A program made the position numbers and the translations under genes. Of a stretch of 9,651 nucleotides of DNA, positions 5,503-9,651 are shown piece after piece. The notes beneath the pieces are model-generated. The model ran no database searches. It saw only the letters and a list, made by a program, of their open reading frames with translations, and was not told where the DNA came from. Position 1 is the stretch's first letter. Each line of letters opens with the position of its first letter. Source of the DNA: Actinomycetota bacterium (GTDB taxonomy: Bacteria; Actinomycetota; Thermoleophilia; Gaiellales; Gaiellaceae); contig JACDGR010000102.1 in the NCBI GenBank assembly GCA_013821525.1, positions 1 to 9,651 on the forward strand. Reading direction: 5' to 3'.

Positions 5503-6680
5503 GGTTCCACGACGCACTTGCGGCGCCCGGCTTCGGCGCGATCGCCGAGTTCAAGCGCCGCTCGCCGTCGGCGGGTGACCTGAAGCCGGACGCGGACGTC
5601 GCCCAGACGGCTCGCATCTACGAGGCGGCCGGGGCGCGCGCCATGTCGGTGCTCGTCGACGAGCGCTTCGGCGGAACCTGGGACGATCTGCGGGCCGCGC
5701 GCGCGGCCACGGAGCTGCCGCTGCTCGCGAAGGGGTTCTTCTCGAGCCGAGAAGATCTCCAGACGGCGAAGGACGCGGGTGCGGATGCTGCCCTGCTCAT
5801 TCTGCGCGACGTCCACGACAGCGTCGCGACCGCACTCCTTCGCATCGCGAGGACACTCGGTCTCGACGTGCTCGTCGAGGCACACGACGCCGATGAGCTC
5901 GCGCGGGCAGCTGCGCTCGACGCACCGATCATCGGCGTAAACGCACGAGACCTCTCGACGTTCCGTATCGACCGGCGTGCGCAGCTGGCACTTCTCGCGC
6001 AGGCCCCGACCGACCGCGTCGTGATCGCCGAGAGCGCGATCGCCTCGCGCGGGCAAGCGGCGGTCGCTGAGCTGGCGGGCGCAAACGCAGTCCTCGTCGG
6101 CTCGACCCTGATGCGCTCGAGCGATCCGGGCGCCACCTTGCGGGAGCTCATCTCGCGGCCGCTCGTGAAGGTCTGCGGGCTGACGCGCCAGGACGATGTC
6201 GACGCCGCCGTCGACGCCGGCGCGGACATGCTCGGATTCATCCTCGCCGCAGAGAGCCCGCGTCGTGCCGAGACATTGCTCTCCGCTCCCGACACCGTGC
6301 TCCGCGTCGCGGTCTTCGTGGGCGACGCCGAGCAGACCGAGGCGGACCTCGTGCAGCTGTACGAGCGGGAGGATGGTCATCGCGCGCGCGACGCGATCCT
6401 CTTCCGGCACGGTCTACCCGTGGGAACCGTCGTCGACCTGCCGTGGTCCGAGTCCGACTCGACGCATCTCGACCGCGCGCGTGCAACCCGTGGCCGCGTG
6501 ATGCTCGCCGGTGGCCTCGGCCCAGGGAACGTGCGCGAGGCGATCGCGGCCGTTCAGCCGTGGGCCGTCGACTCGGCACGTTCGACCGAATCCTCGCCCG
6601 GCGTCAAGCACCACGACGCGTTGCGCGCGTGGGTGCAGGCGTCCCGCGCCGAGCTCGTCCAGACCGGAGCGGCACGATGA
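5499..6680 (+). CDS. trpCF: Fused indole-3-glycerol-phosphate synthase / phosphoribosylanthranilate isomerase-like protein
   Basis: Residues 1 to about 218 are IGPS (TrpC). All residues matching the catalytic set of Sulfolobus IGPS are present: E17, K19, K78, E127, N148, R150, E178 and S179, plus the SPSAG and LVGSTLM phosphate loops. The usual N-terminal extension of 30-40 residues that caps the IGPS active site is absent. The motif around K78 reads KGF rather than KDF. Residues from about 222 to 393 are TrpF-like: KVCGLT with the catalytic-base Cys226, GFIL-SPRRAE, VAVFVGD and LAGGL (336-340) are clear. However, the domain is only about 170 residues instead of about 205. The segment normally holding the general-acid Asp and the GGTG-FDW loop is missing, and the final DVSSGVE motif is replaced by DSARSTES (358-365). 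The frame is continuous through the gap, so this is not a simple frameshift. IGPS activity is confident; isomerase activity is doubtful. ATGA overlaps flank it on both sides. Confidence 0.93.
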   Translation: MRFHDALAAPGFGAIAEFKRRSPSAGDLKPDADVAQTARIYEAAGARAMSVLVDERFGGTWDDLRAARAATELPLLAKGFFSSREDLQTAKDAGADAALLILRDVHDSVATALLRIARTLGLDVLVEAHDADELARAAALDAPIIGVNARDLSTFRIDRRAQLALLAQAPTDRVVIAESAIASRGQAAVAELAGANAVLVGSTLMRSSDPGATLRELISRPLVKVCGLTRQDDVDAAVDAGADMLGFILAAESPRRAETLLSAPDTVLRVAVFVGDAEQTEADLVQLYEREDGHRARDAILFRHGLPVGTVVDLPWSESDSTHLDRARATRGRVMLAGGLGPGNVREAIAAVQPWAVDSARSTESSPGVKHHDALRAWVQASRAELVQTGAAR

Positions 6681-7789
6681 GCACGTTGTTCGGCGCCTAC
6701 GGCGGCCGGTACGTTCCGGAGACGCTGATCCCCGCGCTCGACGAGCTGACGGCGGCGTGGTCGAGCCTGCGTGAGGACGAGGGGTTCCGCGCTGAGCTGC
6801 ACGACCTGCTGACGAACTACGCCGGGCGACCCACACCGTTGCTGCGCGCGGAACGCTTCGCTCCGGATCAGCGGGTCTACTTGAAGCGCGAGGACCTCCT
6901 GCACACGGGCGCACACAAGATCAACAACGCGCTTGGCCAGGCAGTCATCGCTCGCCGCCTCGGCAAGCAGCGCATCGTCGCGGAGACTGGCGCCGGCCAG
7001 CACGGCGTCGCAACGGCGACGGTCTGCGCGCGCTTCGGCCTCGAGTGCATCGTCTACATGGGCAGCGAAGACATGCGCCGGCAGGCCCCGAACGTCGAGC
7101 GGATGCGTCTGCTCGGCGCCGAGGTGCGGCCCGTCGAGTTCGGGACGCGGACGCTCAAGGAGGCGACGAGTGAGGCGATCCGCGACTGGATCGCAAACGT
7201 CGACGACACCTACTACCTGATCGGATCGTGCGTCGGGCCGGCGCCCTATCCGGAGCTCGTCCGCGAGTTGCAGCGTGTGATCGGGCGTGAAGCGCGCGCG
7301 CAGGTTCTCGCGATCGAGGGCCGGATGCCCGACGCAGTGCTCGCCTGTGTCGGCGGGGGCTCGAACGCGATCGGGATGTTCTACGACTTCATCCCGGACG
7401 AGGACGTGCGGCTGATCGGGGTCGAGGCGGCCGGCGCTGCCTCGCTCGGCTGCGGTCGTGGCGGCGTGCTGCACGGGGCGCGCTCGTCGCTGCTCGCCGA
7501 CGAGGACGGCCAGATCATGGACGCGCACTCGATCTCGGCCGGGCTCGATTACCCGGGCGTCGGCCCCGAGCACGCCTACCTGCGCGACACCGGTCGCGCG
7601 CAATACGTGCCTTGCACCGACGACGAAGCCGTGGCAGCGTTCCACCGTCTCTGCAGGACCGAGGGGATCGTCCCCGCCCTCGAGTCGTCGCATGCGCTCG
7701 CGCGTGCACTCGATACCGATGCCGAGCTGATCCTCGTCTGCCTCTCCGGCCGCGGCGACAAGGATCTCGCCGAGGTGCTCGCGCGATGA
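6677..7789 (+). CDS. trpB: Tryptophan synthase beta chain
   Basis: TrpB is the PLP enzyme that joins indole and serine to give Trp in the alpha2beta2 complex. In 370 residues it shows the Schiff-base Lys81 in HKINN, Glu103 in AETGAGQHG, the GGGSNAIG PLP-phosphate loop, LDYPGVGPEHAYL, and the SGRGDKD C-terminal motif whose Ser contacts the PLP ring nitrogen. It belongs to the TrpB1 type that pairs with TrpA. It is about 25 residues shorter than usual. The N-terminus begins directly at FGAYGGRYVPE, and the stretch after GVEAAG lacks the usual ETGKHAATL-like segment, reading AASLGCGRGG instead. The ATG at 6677 overlaps the trpCF stop as ATGA. The frame is open upstream to 6443, but that part is not TrpB-like and lies within trpCF, so the later start is chosen. 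Confidence 0.97.
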   Translation: MSTLFGAYGGRYVPETLIPALDELTAAWSSLREDEGFRAELHDLLTNYAGRPTPLLRAERFAPDQRVYLKREDLLHTGAHKINNALGQAVIARRLGKQRIVAETGAGQHGVATATVCARFGLECIVYMGSEDMRRQAPNVERMRLLGAEVRPVEFGTRTLKEATSEAIRDWIANVDDTYYLIGSCVGPAPYPELVRELQRVIGREARAQVLAIEGRMPDAVLACVGGGSNAIGMFYDFIPDEDVRLIGVEAAGAASLGCGRGGVLHGARSSLLADEDGQIMDAHSISAGLDYPGVGPEHAYLRDTGRAQYVPCTDDEAVAAFHRLCRTEGIVPALESSHALARALDTDAELILVCLSGRGDKDLAEVLAR

Positions 7790-8523
7790 GCGCTCGGGCC
7801 CCGAAGAAGCTCGTCATCTATCTGATGGCGATGCCCGACACACCCGAGCTTGCGCAGGCGGCGGTCGACGCGGGCGCAGACATGATCGAGCTCGGCTTTC
7901 CCTTCTCCGACCCTCTCGCCGACGGGCCGCTGATCCGGCGCGCAGGCGAGCGCTCGCTGGCGGCGGGGATGCGTACAGGCCGCTGTCTCGAAGTGCTCGC
8001 CGCGACGCGCGCGCTCGTCGGAGTGCCGTTGATCCCGATGACCTACGCCTCCCTCTTCGACGCCTACGGCTGGGAGCAGCTCGAGCAGGACGCGCGCAGC
8101 GCCGGTGCGACCTCGTTCATCGTCCCCGACCTGCCGAGCGACGTGCACCCCGAGTTCCGCCGCGTGCAGCTGGCGGCGCCGACGTCGAGCGACGCGCGCT
8201 TGCAATTGTCGGCGCAGGAGAGCGACGGCTGGCTGTATCTCGTGACCGTCACCGGGACGACCGGAGCGCGCTCGGATCTCTCCTCCGCGCTCCCTCCTCT
8301 CGCAGCCCGGGCACGTGCAGTCACCGAGCAACCGCTCTACGCGGGCTTCGGCATCTCGACGCCTGACCAGGCGCGCGCCGCCGCCAACCTGACCGACGGG
8401 GTCGTCGTCGGCTCGCGCGCGGTCGAGGCAGCCGAACACGGCGCAGCCGAGCTCGCGCAGCTCGTCAGCTCGCTGCGGAGCGCCATCGACGAGCCCGCAC
8501 TCGACAGCTCCACGGTCGCGTGA
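7786..8523 (+). CDS. trpA: Tryptophan synthase alpha chain, compact form
   Basis: TrpA cleaves indole-3-glycerol phosphate to indole and glyceraldehyde 3-phosphate and channels indole to TrpB. At 245 residues it is short; about 265 is common. The catalytic pair is present: Glu35 in ELGFPFSDPLADGP and Asp46 in the same motif. So are VPDLP, the APTS segment, the VTGTTGAR flexible loop 6 (155-162) and the GFGIST phosphate site. The N-terminal helix and about four residues of helix 1 are missing; the TAGDP-like turn reads MAMPD. Some ten residues between VPDLP (113-117) and APTS (131-134) are missing, collapsing the helix 4/strand 5 connection. The core motifs suggest a working enzyme. The start ATG overlaps the trpB stop as ATGA, the standard arrangement for the physically interacting beta and alpha chains. 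Confidence 0.96.
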   Translation: MSARAPKKLVIYLMAMPDTPELAQAAVDAGADMIELGFPFSDPLADGPLIRRAGERSLAAGMRTGRCLEVLAATRALVGVPLIPMTYASLFDAYGWEQLEQDARSAGATSFIVPDLPSDVHPEFRRVQLAAPTSSDARLQLSAQESDGWLYLVTVTGTTGARSDLSSALPPLAARARAVTEQPLYAGFGISTPDQARAAANLTDGVVVGSRAVEAAEHGAAELAQLVSSLRSAIDEPALDSSTVA

Positions 8524-9164
8524 ACCGCCGGCGAGTCGTCCGCGACGCGCTCGCGATCGGCATCGCAGTCGGGGCCTACGGCCTCGGTTTCGGCGCCGCA
8601 GGGGTGACGGCGGGGCTATCGGTGCTGCAGACCTCGGCGCTCTCGCTGCTCGTCTTCACCGGTGCGTCGCAGTTCGCGCTCGTCGGGGTGATCGGCGCGG
8701 GTGGCTCGCTGCTCGCGGGGGTCGCGAGCGCGTTGCTGCTCGGCTCGCGCAACACGCTCTATGCGGTGCGGCTCGCGGGACTGCTCGGCCTGCAAGGGCC
8801 GCGGCGGCTGCTCGCCGCGCAGGGGACGATCGACGAGACGACCGCGATGGCGACGGGGGCGCCGGAGGAGCTCGCCGGCGTGGCGTTCTGGGTCACTTTC
8901 GCCGCCGTCTACGGCTGCTGGAACCTTGCAACCCTGATCGGCGCGCTCGGAGCCGGTGCACTCGACACGAGAGCGCTCGGGCTGGACGCCGCGGTCGGCG
9001 CCGCATTTCTCGCGCTGCTCGCCCCGCAGATCCGCAACCGAACGGGCGGCCTCGTCGCCGTTGCCGGCGCGGCGATTGCGGCCGTTGCGATCCCGTTCAC
9101 GTCGGCCGGGCTGCCAGTGCTGATCGCCGCCATCGCCGTCGTACCCGCGGTGGCTCGACGATGA
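8520..9164 (+). CDS. azlC: AzlC/YgaZ-family amino-acid exporter, large subunit
   Basis: A 214-residue hydrophobic inner-membrane protein with a positively charged N-terminus (MNRRR) and about five or six membrane segments. The family signature FTGASQFA is at residues 46-53, LLLGSRNTLYAVRL occupies the place of the family's LNLRHLLY motif, and LGLDAAVGAAFLALL matches the conserved LGLD-P-F region. AzlC works with AzlD to export branched-chain amino acids and analogues such as azaleucine (Bacillus AzlCD), or valine and methionine (YgaZH, BrnFE). The GTG start overlaps the trpA stop as GTGA, so it is coupled to Trp synthesis. That linkage suggests an aromatic or pathway-related substrate, but this is inference. 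The length is slightly below the usual 230-250. Confidence 0.92.
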   Translation: MNRRRVVRDALAIGIAVGAYGLGFGAAGVTAGLSVLQTSALSLLVFTGASQFALVGVIGAGGSLLAGVASALLLGSRNTLYAVRLAGLLGLQGPRRLLAAQGTIDETTAMATGAPEELAGVAFWVTFAAVYGCWNLATLIGALGAGALDTRALGLDAAVGAAFLALLAPQIRNRTGGLVAVAGAAIAAVAIPFTSAGLPVLIAAIAVVPAVARR

Positions 9165-9466
9165 CGTGGCTCGCAGTGCTCGGCACGGCCGTCGGTTGCT
9201 ACGCGCTGAAACTCGCGGGCTGGTCGCTCCCGGCGCGCTGGCTGGAGAACGAGCGGCTGCGGGAGGCCGCGGCGCTCTTGCCGCTCGCACTGCTCGCTGC
9301 GCTCGTCGTGGTGCAGACGCTGGGGGTCGGGCGCGCGCTGTCGCTCGACGCACGCGCCGCCGGCGTGCTCGTCGGAGGGATCGCCGCGTGGCGCCGCGCA
9401 CCGTTCATCGTCGTCGTGCTCGTGGCAGCGGTCACTGCTGCCGCGCTGCGTGCGGTCCCGCGATGA
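9161..9466 (+). CDS. azlD: AzlD/YgaH-family amino-acid exporter, small subunit
   Basis: A 101-residue protein with three or four predicted membrane helices: one near residues 3-20, one around 36-52, and one or two in the hydrophobic C-terminal third including IVVVLVAAVTAAALRA. Size, the early Y-x-x-K/R segment and its place directly after azlC match the small partner subunit of AzlCD/BrnFE exporters; in this family both subunits are needed for export. Its ATG overlaps the azlC stop as ATGA. Sequence conservation in the family is low, so the call leans on position, size and topology as well as sequence. Confidence 0.88.
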   Translation: MTWLAVLGTAVGCYALKLAGWSLPARWLENERLREAAALLPLALLAALVVVQTLGVGRALSLDARAAGVLVGGIAAWRRAPFIVVVLVAAVTAAALRAVPR

Positions 9467-9651
9467 GCAGCGCGACCGTCGTGGGGGCAGGAGTGTTCGG
9501 GGCGGCGACGGCGCGCGAGCTTGCGCTACGCGGCTGGGACGTCACGCTCGTCGAGCAGTACACGCCCGGCACCGTGCGGTCGGGCTCCGGCGGCGATACG
9601 CGCCTCTCACGCGCAGCGCACGGGACGGTCGAGTGGTACACGACACTGTCT
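9463..9651 (+). CDS. FAD-dependent oxidoreductase of the sarcosine / N-methyltryptophan oxidase type, 5' part only
   Basis: The first 63 codons give a Rossmann fold for FAD: VVGAGVFGAATARELALRG with the G-x-G-x-x-G motif at residues 8-13 and the ribose-binding Glu31 ending strand 2 (TLVEQ). A GSGGDTRLSR segment (41-50) follows, matching the GDTR-x-x-R motif after strand 2 in monomeric sarcosine oxidase and N-methyltryptophan oxidase (SolA). Residues R47 and R50 correspond to the two conserved arginines there, while the flanking His-His of sarcosine oxidase is Gly-Gly here. Members oxidise N-methyl or cyclic amino acids, giving H2O2. The ATG overlaps the azlD stop as ATGA, so the gene belongs to the same transcript as the trp genes. 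The catalytic and substrate regions lie outside the window, so the substrate is unknown. Confidence 0.82.
   Translation, partial: MSSATVVGAGVFGAATARELALRGWDVTLVEQYTPGTVRSGSGGDTRLSRAAHGTVEWYTTLS

Noticed and set aside
6350..6500. Frameshift explaining the short TrpF domain
   Set aside because: The same frame carries recognisable TrpF motifs before and after the gap, and the other frames here contain no GGTG or LLLD motif. An in-frame loss fits better, though an assembly deletion cannot be excluded.
6443..6676. Upstream extension of trpB
   Set aside because: It lies wholly inside trpCF in another frame and has no TrpB similarity. The ATG at 6677 makes the usual ATGA overlap.
6554..7693. Long minus-strand open frame opposite trpB (379 codons); a similar one lies opposite trpCF (5385-6410)
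   Set aside because: Low-complexity Arg/Val/Asp composition with no recognisable motifs. The plus-strand genes are unambiguous.
1..9651. CRISPR arrays, tRNA or rRNA genes, insertion sequences, phage or toxin-antitoxin genes
   Set aside because: No repeat-spacer pattern, tRNA-like cloverleaf, transposase motif or terminal inverted repeats were seen. The window is nearly fully occupied by metabolic genes.

Overview
The window is about 9.65 kb of GC-rich, almost gap-free bacterial DNA. Codon choice strongly favours G/C at third positions, genes overlap by 1-4 bases, and the best promoter match has a TANNNT -10 box next to a start codon. These traits suit a high-GC actinobacterium, possibly a deep-branching one such as Thermoleophilia, but no taxonomic marker is present and that placement is inference.

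Left arm, minus strand (1-2422): a likely three-gene unit read leftwards, consisting of an M42-family metallo-aminopeptidase, an acetyl-CoA acetyltransferase (thiolase) and a Nudix hydrolase cut by the window edge. The first two genes overlap by 1 base. The Nudix gene appears to begin at a CTG overlapping the thiolase stop.

Divergent control region (2423-2624): the only sizeable non-coding stretch. It holds a candidate promoter, a previously untracked 26-codon reading frame with three Trp codons within four codons (a trp leader peptide), and a near-perfect intrinsic terminator just before trpE. Together they form a ribosome-mediated tryptophan attenuator.

Right arm, plus strand (2625-9651): a complete tryptophan operon, trpE-trpG-trpD-trpC/F (fused)-trpB-trpA, making Trp from chorismate. 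It continues without a gap into azlC and azlD (two-subunit amino-acid exporter) and the start of an FAD-dependent oxidoreductase of the sarcosine/N-methyltryptophan oxidase type. Seven consecutive junctions from trpG onward are 4-base NTGA overlaps, so the whole set looks like one translationally coupled transcript joining Trp synthesis, probable amino-acid export and possible amine oxidation.

Several Trp enzymes are unusually compact. TrpE lacks roughly 60 residues of its N-terminal domain, the IGPS half of TrpCF lacks the N-terminal extension, and TrpB and TrpA are trimmed in loops and helices. Most strikingly, the TrpF half has lost about 30 residues, including the GGTG/catalytic-Asp segment, although its Cys motif and LAGGL motif remain. 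Whether that domain still isomerises phosphoribosylanthranilate is the most interesting enzymatic question here; the attenuator is the clearest new regulatory element.
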